DNA from: an uncultured Verrucomicrobiales bacterium
GTDB taxonomy: Bacteria > Verrucomicrobiota > Verrucomicrobiia > Verrucomicrobiales > Akkermansiaceae
DNA: 34,952 nt
Assembly: GCA_937905985.1 (NCBI GenBank)
Contig: CALCWC010000150.1
Location: 1 to 34,952, forward strand
Direction of reading: 5' to 3'
A program made the translations under genes and the position numbers. The notes beneath the pieces were generated by a model. The model did no database searches. It saw nothing but the letters and a program-made list of their open reading frames with translations, and had not been told where the DNA came from. Positions 16,104 to 24,078 of this stretch are shown here, piece after piece (position 1 is the first letter of the stretch; every line of letters starts with the position of its first letter).

Positions 16104-17336
16104 ATGAAAGCGCTCCATATCATCACAATCGGCTGCGCGCTGGCGTGCAGCTCCCTCCCGAGCGCGGCGGATGCACCATCCGCGCCGCCGCCCGCCGCAG
16201 CCGCGCCGACCGCCAAGCCCGGCATACCCATACCCAAGCCGGCGGAACTAATGAAGCTGACCCAGGTGCAACCCGGGCTCTATGCGCTGCGCTGCGCGGG
16301 CGTAGACAAGGCGGCGGCCAACTCCTACGGCCCGTACCTGGCCGGAGCCCCAGTGCCGGAGAAGCCATGCGCCGTTCCGCGTTTCGGCTGTTCCTCCGTG
16401 GTGAACGGCGATTTCGTGGGACGCAACATGGACTACTTCATGACGCCCGCCCCGTTCTTCCTGGTGTGGACGGATGCCGGAGCGGACCACCACGCCAGCC
16501 TGGCCGTGGCCATGGCCCCGCTGGACAGGGACAATTTCATCGCATCCTCCCAGAAAAACAAGGACGACATCAACGCCTACAGCTCCCCCGAACAGATGGC
16601 CAGGGCGGCCGCCCTGCTGCTGGACGGCGTGAACGAGAAGGGCGTGTGCTGCACCACCCACGTGGTGAACCCCATGGATGCCAACAACACCGCCAAGGGA
16701 ACCAACCCCGGTGCGCAGGACCTCTCCATCTTCATGGTGTGCCGCTACATACTGGACCACGCCTCCACGGCAGACGAGGCCATTGAGCTGCTCAAGCAGC
16801 GCAACATCCGCGTGATCGACCCGATGATGGTGTTCCACTGGATTGTGGCAGATGCCAACCACTCCTACATTGTGGAGGTGGCGGGCGACCGCCTCCGCTA
16901 CACGGACAAGAAGAAGGTGATGACCAACTACCTGGCAACGATAGAGGGCATCCATGCCCATCCATACGGGCTGGAGCGCGCCCGCATCCTGGAGGAGCAC
17001 TACGGCGAGGGAACCTCCGTGGAGGGCATGTACAACCTCATGCGCCGCGTGCAGTACACCCAGGCATACAGGCTCTCCACCAAGCCCTACTGGTACTCCG
17101 ACCACTTTGGACTCGGCGACGAGGAGCACGACATAACCATCCAAACGCCCGTGTACGACCCCGACCTACAGGACGAGATGAAGAAGAAGGACGTCCTCGT
17201 CAAAGAGGCCACCCCGGAGAACAACCCCCACATGCTCTGGGAGACCACCTACAGCACCGTGTACGACATGCGCAACAAGACCGTGCGCATCATGCGCCAC
17301 GAGAATTACGACACCTACTACGACGCCAAGCTGTAG
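16104..17336 (+). CDS. secreted Ntn-type linear amide C-N hydrolase, copy 2
   Basis: This 410-residue tandem paralogue of the preceding gene is nearly colinear and clearly alike throughout (for example identical RFGCS, GDFVGRNMD, LERARILEEHYGEG and YDTYYDAKL). The nucleophile is Cys96, with R107 and D110. The signal region is MKALHIITIGCALACSSLPSAAD-like; cleavage near SAA-DA is likely, and C15 could make it a lipoprotein, though the lipobox is poor. It differs from copy 1 mainly in the linker and around residues 150-165 (NFIASSQKNKDD...). The 25-base gap suggests co-transcription. Its TAG stop forms one end of a palindrome shared with the convergent esterase. Confidence 0.75.
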   Translation: MKALHIITIGCALACSSLPSAADAPSAPPPAAAAPTAKPGIPIPKPAELMKLTQVQPGLYALRCAGVDKAAANSYGPYLAGAPVPEKPCAVPRFGCSSVVNGDFVGRNMDYFMTPAPFFLVWTDAGADHHASLAVAMAPLDRDNFIASSQKNKDDINAYSSPEQMARAAALLLDGVNEKGVCCTTHVVNPMDANNTAKGTNPGAQDLSIFMVCRYILDHASTADEAIELLKQRNIRVIDPMMVFHWIVADANHSYIVEVAGDRLRYTDKKKVMTNYLATIEGIHAHPYGLERARILEEHYGEGTSVEGMYNLMRRVQYTQAYRLSTKPYWYSDHFGLGDEEHDITIQTPVYDPDLQDEMKKKDVLVKEATPENNPHMLWETTYSTVYDMRNKTVRIMRHENYDTYYDAKL

Positions 17337-17352
17337 TGCCCTGCGGGCACTA
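17334..17352. terminator. hairpin between convergent genes, containing both stop codons
   Basis: TAGTGCCC-TGC-GGGCACTA forms an 8-bp stem. The TAG of the hydrolase (17334-17336) and the TAG of the opposing esterase (17350-17352) are its two ends. There is no T tract, so termination by this hairpin is uncertain. Confidence 0.5.
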
Positions 17353-19059
17353 CTTGGCGTACTTGCGGATCAGCTCCTGCACGGCCCGGCGCAGGCGGGA
17401 TTGCGGGTCGTTGACAACCTGGATGCTGTTGTCGTCCCCAATCACCAGGGTGGCGCGGTTGATGAGGTCGTACTCCGGGCAGGGCACACCCTCGATGGAG
17501 GGATTGCCGAAGCGTGCGAAATTGGTCCAGATGCGGCTCACCTTCCTGGCCAGCTCCATGTCCGGCTTGCCGGTGACGGTGGGAGCATCCGCGTTGAGCA
17601 GCACGTAGGGCAGCTCCACGGAGTGGCAGGCGCCCACCCATGGCTCCTTGGAGGAACGCTTGGCAAAGTAGTACATGTAGGTTCTGCCGGTGCCGCCGGA
17701 TTTCACATGGGCCTCCGCCTGGTTGATGGCCGACGCGCGGAAGGTCTTTTCATTGTTGATGGCGGTGTATCTCCAAATACCGGGGAACTTGGCGGACCAT
17801 TCATCCTGCCCGTCCTGTTCATCCTGCACGGCATCCAGGCAGGTGGAGATGTCGCACGGCTCGCCGAAACGGACGAAGCGCCGGGCGAGCACCTTCATGA
17901 ACTCGTAATACGCCGCAAAGTTTTCCTCCAGCGTGGGCTGCTCCATCTCATACACCCAATAGCGCCACTCGTCCGCCGTGGAACCCACCAGCATGTCGAT
18001 ATCACCGCCGGCTCCCTCCTCCATGGCCTTCATGGGGTTCTCCGGGATGATGCCGCCCTCGCCCCTCATCGGGTGGCCGTTGAGGTGCTGCACGCCGGAC
18101 GTCCCCTCCAATCCCACGCGGTCGGTATCCTTCTCGAACGCCTCCAATATCTGCTTGTCCGTGAGCGCCATCAAGTCGTCCAGGTTCTTGCAGCCGGTGG
18201 CTTCCATAAGGGCCCCTGCCTGGTCCATGTGCTCGTAATCCGCCTTCAAGATGGAGAGGTTGGCGGCACCGCTCATGGGGATGGCGCGGCGGAAGAGGCC
18301 CTTGGCCTCCTTTGCTATCATGAGGATGCTGGAAATACCGCCGCCTGCGGATTCGCCGAATACGGTGACTTTGTCCTTGTCACCGCCAAAGGCCGCGATA
18401 TTGCGGTTCACCCAGCGCAGCGCGGCCACGTTGTCCAAGATGCCCAGCTGGGTGGAGCCCTTGAAATCCGCCGCCTTGTACTTCTGCCCGTCGGGCACGC
18501 GAGAAAGGTCGATAAAACCCATCGCGTTCACTCGGTACTCTGCGGAGACGAATACGATATCCGGGTTCTCCCTAGCGATGTTGCGCAGGTTGTAGAGTGC
18601 ATCAGAAGTGCTCTCCCAGCCATACGCCCCGCCGTGAAAATACACCATCACCGGCTTGCCCTGGATGTTCGGGTCCGCCGTCCACACGTTCAGGCACAGG
18701 CAGTCCTCGCTGCACGGCGTGTCGTTCGGCGCCTCGTCGGATGCCAATATAATCTGCAGCGGTTGGGGGCCGAAGTGGTCCGCCTTGAACTGGCCTTGGC
18801 AGTCTTCCACATCCACGGGGGCTTTCCAGCGCAGGCCGCCCACGGGCGGCTTGGCAAAGGGAATGCCCAGGTAGGCGTACACGCCGTTGGGTTCCACAAT
18901 GCCCGTGAAGGTACCGTTGCGACAAGTGACGGGCGGCGCAGTCTTGGCTGCGGGCGCGGCGCTTGTCTCAAGCGCGGTGGCGGCGGATTCTGCCCATAGG
19001 GCGGGCGCTGCGCCCAGCGCAAGGACCAGCATGCAGATAATTACACGGTTTCTTTTCAT
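17350..19059 (-). CDS. secreted type-B carboxylesterase
   Basis: This alpha/beta-hydrolase esterase has 569 residues. The start at 19059 gives MKRNRVIICMLVLALGAAPALWA, a clear signal peptide; the in-frame Met 17 codons upstream would spoil it. The oxyanion-hole HGGAYGW motif is near 142-148, nucleophile Ser237 sits in FGESAGG, the acidic residue is probably the Glu in STADEWRY, and the His is in ACHSVELPY. EDCLCLNVWTA is the family's disulphide-region signature. It is expected to act outside the cytoplasm on esters of unknown identity. It converges on the amide-hydrolase pair, and the three may form a secreted acyl-cleaving set, which is inference. Confidence 0.9.
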   Translation of the reverse strand: MKRNRVIICMLVLALGAAPALWAESAATALETSAAPAAKTAPPVTCRNGTFTGIVEPNGVYAYLGIPFAKPPVGGLRWKAPVDVEDCQGQFKADHFGPQPLQIILASDEAPNDTPCSEDCLCLNVWTADPNIQGKPVMVYFHGGAYGWESTSDALYNLRNIARENPDIVFVSAEYRVNAMGFIDLSRVPDGQKYKAADFKGSTQLGILDNVAALRWVNRNIAAFGGDKDKVTVFGESAGGGISSILMIAKEAKGLFRRAIPMSGAANLSILKADYEHMDQAGALMEATGCKNLDDLMALTDKQILEAFEKDTDRVGLEGTSGVQHLNGHPMRGEGGIIPENPMKAMEEGAGGDIDMLVGSTADEWRYWVYEMEQPTLEENFAAYYEFMKVLARRFVRFGEPCDISTCLDAVQDEQDGQDEWSAKFPGIWRYTAINNEKTFRASAINQAEAHVKSGGTGRTYMYYFAKRSSKEPWVGACHSVELPYVLLNADAPTVTGKPDMELARKVSRIWTNFARFGNPSIEGVPCPEYDLINRATLVIGDDNSIQVVNDPQSRLRRAVQELIRKYAK

Positions 19060-19115
19060 ATGAGTGAACGCAATGGGTGGGAAATGTCGAAACGCTTCGT
19101 TTTGTACCACCTCTC

Positions 19116-19143
19116 AACATACTCCACATGCAGTTGCAGTCAA
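19116..19143 (-). promoter_or_regulatory. predicted promoter of the carboxylesterase
   Basis: On the minus strand TTGACT (19138-19143) is followed after 16 bases by TATGTT (19116-19121). It would give a leader of roughly 50 nt. Confidence 0.45.
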
Positions 19144-19177
19144 GCTAAAAACGCACGGGCGCGCACTGTACGCAGTA

Positions 19178-19207
19178 AGGGCGCATCCGCACACACGGAT
19201 GCGCCCT
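19178..19207 (-). terminator. strong hairpin downstream of the HU gene
   Basis: A perfect 12-bp GC-rich stem (AGGGCGCATCCG with its complement) has a CACACA loop, 28 bases after the HU stop. The T tract is poor, so it may act as a transcript-end stabiliser or an intrinsic terminator. Confidence 0.7.
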
Positions 19208-19235
19208 GTTGAATCAACTGTAGACTGTGGTGGGC

Positions 19236-19547
19236 TTAGTGCTTGTTGATAGCCTCAGCGGCAGCCTCCTTGAGGAGCTTGCCGACCTTGAACTTCACCA
19301 CGGTACGAGAGGGAATGGGGACGTTCTTGGCGGGGTCCTTGGGGTTGCGGCCGATCTTGGGCTTCATGGTCTTGACACTGAAGGTGCCAAAGTTGCGAAG
19401 CACAACTCGGTTGCCCTCGCGGAGCGTGGCAGTCGCGATATCGATGGTCTTCTGGAGGATCTCCAAAACTTCGTTCTGCGTGAGGCCGTTGTCCAGCTCC
19501 GCGCACACACGGTTTACCAGTTCTCTTTTAGTAATAGTTCTAGCCAT
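19236..19547 (-). CDS. HU/IHF-family DNA-binding protein
   Basis: This nucleoid protein bends and compacts DNA as a dimer. The product is 103 residues, slightly longer than HU (about 90). It begins MARTITKRELVNRVC and contains NFGTFSVK, the DNA-arm consensus GRNPKDP (usually GRNPKTG) and the terminal helix FKVGKLLKEAA. The start is at 19547; an in-frame ATG two codons upstream is possible. An extended -10 (TGG-TAATAT, 19577-19582) lies upstream without a good -35. HU alpha, beta and IHF cannot be told apart here. Confidence 0.95.
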   Translation of the reverse strand: MARTITKRELVNRVCAELDNGLTQNEVLEILQKTIDIATATLREGNRVVLRNFGTFSVKTMKPKIGRNPKDPAKNVPIPSRTVVKFKVGKLLKEAAAEAINKH

Positions 19548-19576
19548 AATCACGTTGAGTTAATCTAACTGGGTTC

Positions 19577-19585
19577 ATATTACCA
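19577..19585 (-). promoter_or_regulatory. possible extended -10 promoter of the HU gene
   Basis: On the minus strand the sequence reads TGG-TAATAT. The -35 region is weak. The predicted leader is about 22-26 nt. Confidence 0.35.
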
Positions 19586-19678
19586 CAAAATAGGGCTCAT
19601 TGCACGGAAAAAATCGCGCAATCCCGCCAATTTTTTTATAACTGACAGAGGATGAAACGCCATTTTTTCACATTTGAG

Positions 19679-19705
19679 TTGACGAAAAGCGCGAAATGGG
19701 AGAAT
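19679..19705 (+). promoter_or_regulatory. possible promoter of rnhC
   Basis: TTGACG (19679-19684) and GAGAAT (19700-19705) are separated by 15 bases, which is short of optimal. The predicted +1 is near 19712, just before the ATG at 19719. The overlapping GGGAG could instead serve as a ribosome-binding site for a GTG start at 19710. Confidence 0.3.
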
Positions 19706-19718
19706 CTTGGTGCAAGTC

Positions 19719-20636
19719 ATGGCCGGACAGTACAGTATAGAGATGGGAAAGAGCGAGGCGCGCGCATTGCACGGCAAGCTGGCGGCGCTGCGCTCGTTCA
19801 CCGAATGCAAGCGCGACTACGCGGATTTTTGCATGGAGGGGGACGGGGTGAATGTGGCGTACTACCCCAAGCGCGGGCGTCTGCTGGTGCAAGGCAAGAA
19901 CGCGGAGGAATTCGTGAACGAACTTCTGCCGCTGGCGGTTCCCACCTCGCGGAGCGCGGCAGGGCAAAAGCCCGTTCCAAGCGGCAAGACAGACATGCGG
20001 CCGCATTTCGGGATTGATGAGAGCGGCAAGGGAGACTACTTTGGACCGCTGGTGATAGCGGGCGTGTACAGCAACGAGGAAACCGCGCCGCGGCTGCTGG
20101 CAGCGGGTTGCCGCGACAGCAAGCTCATCAGCGACGACAACAAGATTCACGAGATAGCTGAAAAGGTAAAGAGGATTCCCGGCGTGGCCTGGGAAATTGT
20201 GTGCATAGGACCCAAACGGTACAACGAGCTGTACGCCGACTTCAAGAACCTGAACCGCCTGCTGGCGTGGGGGCATTCCCGCGTGATGGCCGCGCTGCAT
20301 GAGCAGGTGCCCACCTGCCCCCGCGCGCTGAGCGACCAGTTTGCCAACCCGCGCGTGCTCCAGCTCGCCCTGCGCAAGATGGGCGTGCCGATTCAGCTGG
20401 AGCAGCGAACCAAGGGAGAAAGCGACATTGCCGTGGCCGCCGCCTCCATCCTGGCGCGCGACCGCTTTGTGCAATGGATGCGCGAGGCTGCCGCCGCAGC
20501 AGCCTGCGACCTGCCGCTGGGCTGCGCTCCCCACGTGGAAAAAGCCGCCCGCAAATTCATTTTGCGGCATGGCGCGGAACGCTTGGGCGACGTAGCCAAG
20601 CTGCACTTCAAAGTCACCGCGCGCGTAATGAAATAG
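19719..20636 (+). CDS. rnhC: ribonuclease HIII
   Basis: RNase HIII cleaves the RNA strand of RNA-DNA hybrids. The product is about 305 residues. The N-terminal ~85 residues are the TBP-like substrate-binding domain (CKRDYADFCMEGDGVNVAYYPKRGRLLVQGK-type pattern). The catalytic domain begins with FGIDESGKGDYFGPL, the Asp/Glu motif characteristic of HIII, followed by CRDSKLISD, KNLNRLLAWGHS, and the SDQF-x-N and ESDIAVAAASILAR segments. Starts at 19707 (TTG), 19710 (GTG) and 19719 (ATG) are possible; I chose the ATG. It diverges from the HU gene. Confidence 0.93.
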   Translation: MAGQYSIEMGKSEARALHGKLAALRSFTECKRDYADFCMEGDGVNVAYYPKRGRLLVQGKNAEEFVNELLPLAVPTSRSAAGQKPVPSGKTDMRPHFGIDESGKGDYFGPLVIAGVYSNEETAPRLLAAGCRDSKLISDDNKIHEIAEKVKRIPGVAWEIVCIGPKRYNELYADFKNLNRLLAWGHSRVMAALHEQVPTCPRALSDQFANPRVLQLALRKMGVPIQLEQRTKGESDIAVAAASILARDRFVQWMREAAAAAACDLPLGCAPHVEKAARKFILRHGAERLGDVAKLHFKVTARVMK

Positions 20637-20655
20637 CGCGCCCGGTTGGGCGCGC
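20636..20655. terminator. GC-rich hairpin between rnhC and the convergent coiled-coil gene
   Basis: GCGCGCCC pairs perfectly with GGGCGCGC across a GGTT loop. It overlaps the last base of the rnhC stop and lies 26 bases past the opposing gene's stop. No T tract is present. Confidence 0.6.
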
Positions 20656-20681
20656 CATCTTCGAAAAAATGCAATTTCCCC

Positions 20682-21668
20682 TCACATGGGCAAATCACCT
20701 GCGGGCGGGGTCCACTGCTCCGTGCTGGGCTGCGGGTTGGCGGCGGGGTCATCGTCGCTGGTGCCGGTGGCGGTAGTGGTCTTGTTGGCATCCGTGTCCA
20801 CCACGGGGCGGCCTCCCTGCTCATAGGCGGAGGGGTCGATGGAGGAAGCAGTCTTTTCCTCCTTGGAGGCGGGGGCGTGCGGAGTAATCAGCTTGCCCTT
20901 GCGCGCCTTCGGCTTGGGGGTCCCTGCCACCACCTCGAAATCGCTCATGTCCACCATATCGTCCAACCCGAACGCATAGCGCGCCATATCCGGCAGCTTG
21001 TCCTTCACCAGCTGGGTGACGGGGAAGCGGGTCTGCCCCTCCGGGGTGCGCAGGACGATGTTGTTGCCCTCCAGGCGGTGGATGACAGCGTTGTTGTAGC
21101 GCTTGCCGGAGGTGGTGGTGGCATCGCCAATGGCGAGGCCGGGCAGGAGGCTCTTGGCCACGCTGCGGGAAGTCTTGTCCTCCTGGCGGATTTCATGCTG
21201 GAGGGCGAGCACGCGGGAATGCAGGGAGTTCACGGATTCCTCCTTGGCCTCAATCTGGCGGTGCAGCTGGGCAATCTGGGCATCCAGCGCGGCATCGCGC
21301 TTGCGCAGGCGAATCTGCTCATCTGCCTTGAGGGCGCGGTCCTCCAAGGCATCGCGCCGCTTGGCAAGGTCGGTGTGTTCCGCCATGGCCATCTCCATGG
21401 GGGTGGGCACGCGGTACTGCTGCATGGCCTGGTTCACATACCAGGCCCCGCCTCCCAACACAGCCACCAGCGCCAGCACCAGCGTGCAATCCAGCAGAAT
21501 GCCGGACCACTCGCGCCTCTTGGGGCGCATGAAATCCACGGCAACAGGGGCTGCCGGCTCCTGCCCGATGGGGGCCGAGGCATCCAGCACTTCCGGCTGC
21601 ACGGTGGTCTCCGCGGGCACATCCGCCTGGGTCTCCGGCGTCACGTTCTCTTGGGGTTCCTCGCTCAT
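20682..21668 (-). CDS. single-pass membrane protein with coiled coil and SH3-like segment
   Basis: I do not recognise this 328-residue protein as a named family. An acidic cytoplasmic-type N-terminus (1 to about 55) is followed by one membrane span near 57-78 (ILLDCTLVLALVAVLGGGAWYV). A predicted coiled coil covers about 95-165 (Leu/Arg/Glu/Gln heptads). A small beta segment at about 180-220 (TTSGKRYNNAVIHRLEGNNI, then V-L-R-T-P-E-G) resembles the short nucleic-acid- or SH3-like repeats of Verrucomicrobiota proteins. The C-terminus is Pro/Thr/Asp-rich and probably disordered. It overlaps the preceding lipoprotein gene by 4 bases (ATGA), so the two are very likely made together. A structural or envelope role is a guess. 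Confidence 0.75.
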   Translation of the reverse strand: MSEEPQENVTPETQADVPAETTVQPEVLDASAPIGQEPAAPVAVDFMRPKRREWSGILLDCTLVLALVAVLGGGAWYVNQAMQQYRVPTPMEMAMAEHTDLAKRRDALEDRALKADEQIRLRKRDAALDAQIAQLHRQIEAKEESVNSLHSRVLALQHEIRQEDKTSRSVAKSLLPGLAIGDATTTSGKRYNNAVIHRLEGNNIVLRTPEGQTRFPVTQLVKDKLPDMARYAFGLDDMVDMSDFEVVAGTPKPKARKGKLITPHAPASKEEKTASSIDPSAYEQGGRPVVDTDANKTTTATGTSDDDPAANPQPSTEQWTPPAGDLPM

Positions 21669-22027
21669 TTCTGTGCGCTGTTGGCAATTTCACTCTGCAG
21701 CATGCGGAAGGATGCGCGGAAGGCGCTCAACCGGTCCTGCAACTCAATCACGCGGAGCTTCATCTCCGTCTCGCGGGCATTCACCTCGTCCAGGCGCCGC
21801 ACGGCATCCGCCAGTTGCGCCTCCTTGCGAACAATCTCCTCTGCAACGTCCACGCCGTCATCCGCTCCCGCACGGGAAATGGTCTTCTCCATGGTGGCAA
21901 TTTCCTTGCGCAGCTCTGCATTCTGCTCATGCACAGCGCGCAGCTGCTTCGGGGATGTTGTCTTGGGCGCGCAGGAAACCGCCATGGCGGCCCCCAGCAC
22001 GGCGCATGCCGTCAGTAAAGGTTTCAC
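21665..22027 (-). CDS. small coiled-coil lipoprotein
   Basis: The 120-residue product starts at a GTG (22027): M(V)KPLLTACAVLGAAMAVSC, a lipoprotein signal with lipobox AVSC. The mature part is almost all charged helix with heptad character (QLRAVHEQNAELRKEIATME, then VRRLDEVNARETEMKLRVI). No known family is recognised. An earlier GTG 7 codons upstream (near 22048) is also possible. The ATGA overlap with the next gene points to a two-protein envelope unit. Confidence 0.7.
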   Translation of the reverse strand: MKPLLTACAVLGAAMAVSCAPKTTSPKQLRAVHEQNAELRKEIATMEKTISRAGADDGVDVAEEIVRKEAQLADAVRRLDEVNARETEMKLRVIELQDRLSAFRASFRMLQSEIANSAQK

Positions 22028-22095
22028 GCGCGTATTCTGCCCTTCCACCCTCCCTATGTCAAGCTGCTTTTGCGTCAAGCCCACGCTTTGCAGGA

Positions 22096-22124
22096 TTGAC
22101 TACACGGGGTTGTAATGGTATTGT
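22096..22124 (+). promoter_or_regulatory. predicted promoter of nadA
   Basis: TTGACT (22096-22101), a 17-base spacer, and TATTGT (22119-22124). Seven bases later comes the A of the nadA ATG, so the predicted transcript is leaderless. Confidence 0.65.
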
Positions 22125-22130
22125 CTGCGC

Positions 22131-23060
22131 ATGGCTAGCGAGAGTTTGAGAGACGAGATACTGCGGCTCAAGGCAGAGCGGCATGCAGTGGTACTGGCGC
22201 ACAGCTATCAGCGCCCGGAGATTCAGGATATAGCGGACTTTGTGGGCGATTCGCTGGCACTGGCGCGGCAAGCGCAGGCGGCGGAGTGCGATGTGATAGT
22301 GTTCTGCGGCGTGCATTTCATGGCGGAGACGGCGTGCATCCTGAACCCGACGCGCACGGTGCTGCTGCCGGATATGGAGGCGGCATGCTCGCTGGAGGCC
22401 TCCTGCCCCGCGGAGGATCTGCAACAGTTCCTGGAGGAGAACCGCGACAAGAACTACTACGTGGTGGCATACGTCAACTGCTCCATCGGCGTGAAGGCGC
22501 TGGCGGATGTCATTGTGACCAGCGGCAACGCCCAGCGCATCATTGAAACCGCGCCCGCCGGCAGGCCGATCCTCTTTGTGCCGGACAAGAACCTGGGCGC
22601 GTGGACCGCCGCCAAGACAGGGCGCGAGATGACCTTCTGGGACGGCGCGTGCCACGTGCACCGCCGCTTCACCGCAGAACAGGTGAAGCAAGCCAAGGCC
22701 GCCCACCCGCAGGCGCAGGTGGTGTGCCACCCCGAATGCGGGGCGGAGGTACGCGAGCTCGCAGATTACGTCTGCTCCACGGAAAAAATGATCGGCTATT
22801 GCCGCGAGAGCGCATGCGGCAGCTTCATCATCGTGACGGAGACGGGCATCCTGCACCGTCTGCGCGCGCTGGTTCCGGGCAAGGAGTTCTTCCCCGTGGC
22901 GGAAGGAGCCGGCTGTGCGGAGTGCGAGTACATGAAGCTCAACACGCTTGAGAAGCTGCGCGACTGTCTGCGAGATTTGGCACCCGTGGTGAAGATAGAC
23001 GAGGAGCTTCGCCTGCGGGCGGAAAAGCCGCTGCTGCGCATGCTGGAGCTTTCCAGGTAA
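22131..23060 (+). CDS. nadA: quinolinate synthase
   Basis: NadA condenses iminoaspartate with dihydroxyacetone phosphate to quinolinate for NAD synthesis, using a [4Fe-4S] cluster. The product is 309 residues. Motifs are LAHSYQRPEIQDIADFVGDS, VFCGVHFMAETA, LLPDMEAACSLEASC, YVNCSIGVKALADVIVTSGN and CHPECGAEV. Likely cluster ligands are Cys86, Cys174 and one of Cys262/Cys265 (GCAECEYMKLNT). No nadB or nadC is nearby. It heads a plus-strand operon with a MidA-type methyltransferase. No Shine-Dalgarno is visible, in keeping with a leaderless transcript. Confidence 0.97.
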   Translation: MASESLRDEILRLKAERHAVVLAHSYQRPEIQDIADFVGDSLALARQAQAAECDVIVFCGVHFMAETACILNPTRTVLLPDMEAACSLEASCPAEDLQQFLEENRDKNYYVVAYVNCSIGVKALADVIVTSGNAQRIIETAPAGRPILFVPDKNLGAWTAAKTGREMTFWDGACHVHRRFTAEQVKQAKAAHPQAQVVCHPECGAEVRELADYVCSTEKMIGYCRESACGSFIIVTETGILHRLRALVPGKEFFPVAEGAGCAECEYMKLNTLEKLRDCLRDLAPVVKIDEELRLRAEKPLLRMLELSR

Positions 23061-23076
23061 TCCACCCCTGCCCCGC

Positions 23077-24078
23077 ATGAACCTGGCGCCGCACATCCTC
23101 GCCCACGGCAACTGGATTTCCATGGAGGAATTCATGGAGCTGGCGCTCTACGACGAGGAGGGCGGCTACTACAGCGCCAATATCAGCGATATCGGCTGCC
23201 GCGGTGATTTCTCCACCTCCGCCACCATGAGCGAGCTGCCCGCGCGGCGGCTCGCCGCCCAGTGGAAGGAGGCCTGCAAGGCGTGCGGGCGCTTCCTGCC
23301 CATCATTGAAATCGGCGGCGGCAGCGGAGACATGGCAGCCGCCGTCCTGCGCCACATCGGCCTGTTCAACCGCCTGCGCATGCGCTACCACATGGTGGAC
23401 CGCTCCCGCACCCTGCGCGATTTCCAGAAGCTCGCCGGCGGTTCCGCGGTGCGCGTGCATGCGGACCTCAAAGACGCGCTCAAGCAGGTGCGCGGCCGCG
23501 CGTTCATCTTCTCCAACGAGCTGCCGGACGCCTTCCCCGTGCGGCAGTTCGTGTTCCAGGAAGGCGAGTGGCTGGAGCTGGGCCTGGCCGTGGCGGATGG
23601 CAAGATTTTCCGTCAGGCGAGCCCGCGCCCGCTGCCGGAATCCAGCGCGTTCTCACGCTGGGCCACCGAGGGGCAGATTGTGGAGGTGCACGAGAGCTAC
23701 CACAAGTGGTACGCGGACTGGCAGCCCCTCTGGAAGGAGGGCACCTTCGTCACCATCGACTACGGCGAGCTCAACGACACCCTCTACCATCGCCGCCCCG
23801 CCGGCACCCTGCGCGGCTACAAGGCGCACACCCTGCTCTCCGCGGACGAGCTGCCAGCCCTGGCCGGGCATTGCGACATTACCGCCGACGTGAACTTCAC
23901 CGACCTGATGAACCTGGCCAATCGCTGCGTGGGCGACGTGGTGCAGTACATGAACCAGGCGGACTACCTCGCCCCGCTGGCGGACACCGCCAACGCCGCG
24001 GACCGCCACCTCATCGCCATTCCCGGCGCGGGCGACCACTTCAACGTCCTTATCCAACACCGATTCCCCTCCGTATGA
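23077..24078 (+). CDS. MidA/NDUFAF7-type class I methyltransferase (DUF185)
   Basis: The 333-residue SAM-dependent methyltransferase belongs to the family that includes mitochondrial NDUFAF7. The SAM motif is IIEIGGGSGDMAAAVL near residues 76-91. Family signatures are ALYDEEGGYYS, GDFSTSATMS, FSNELPDAFPVRQF, TIDYGE and GTLRGYKAH. NDUFAF7 methylates an arginine in a complex I subunit; the bacterial substrate is not known. It lies 16 bases after nadA and overlaps the next gene by 3-4 bases. Confidence 0.9.
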   Translation: MNLAPHILAHGNWISMEEFMELALYDEEGGYYSANISDIGCRGDFSTSATMSELPARRLAAQWKEACKACGRFLPIIEIGGGSGDMAAAVLRHIGLFNRLRMRYHMVDRSRTLRDFQKLAGGSAVRVHADLKDALKQVRGRAFIFSNELPDAFPVRQFVFQEGEWLELGLAVADGKIFRQASPRPLPESSAFSRWATEGQIVEVHESYHKWYADWQPLWKEGTFVTIDYGELNDTLYHRRPAGTLRGYKAHTLLSADELPALAGHCDITADVNFTDLMNLANRCVGDVVQYMNQADYLAPLADTANAADRHLIAIPGAGDHFNVLIQHRFPSV

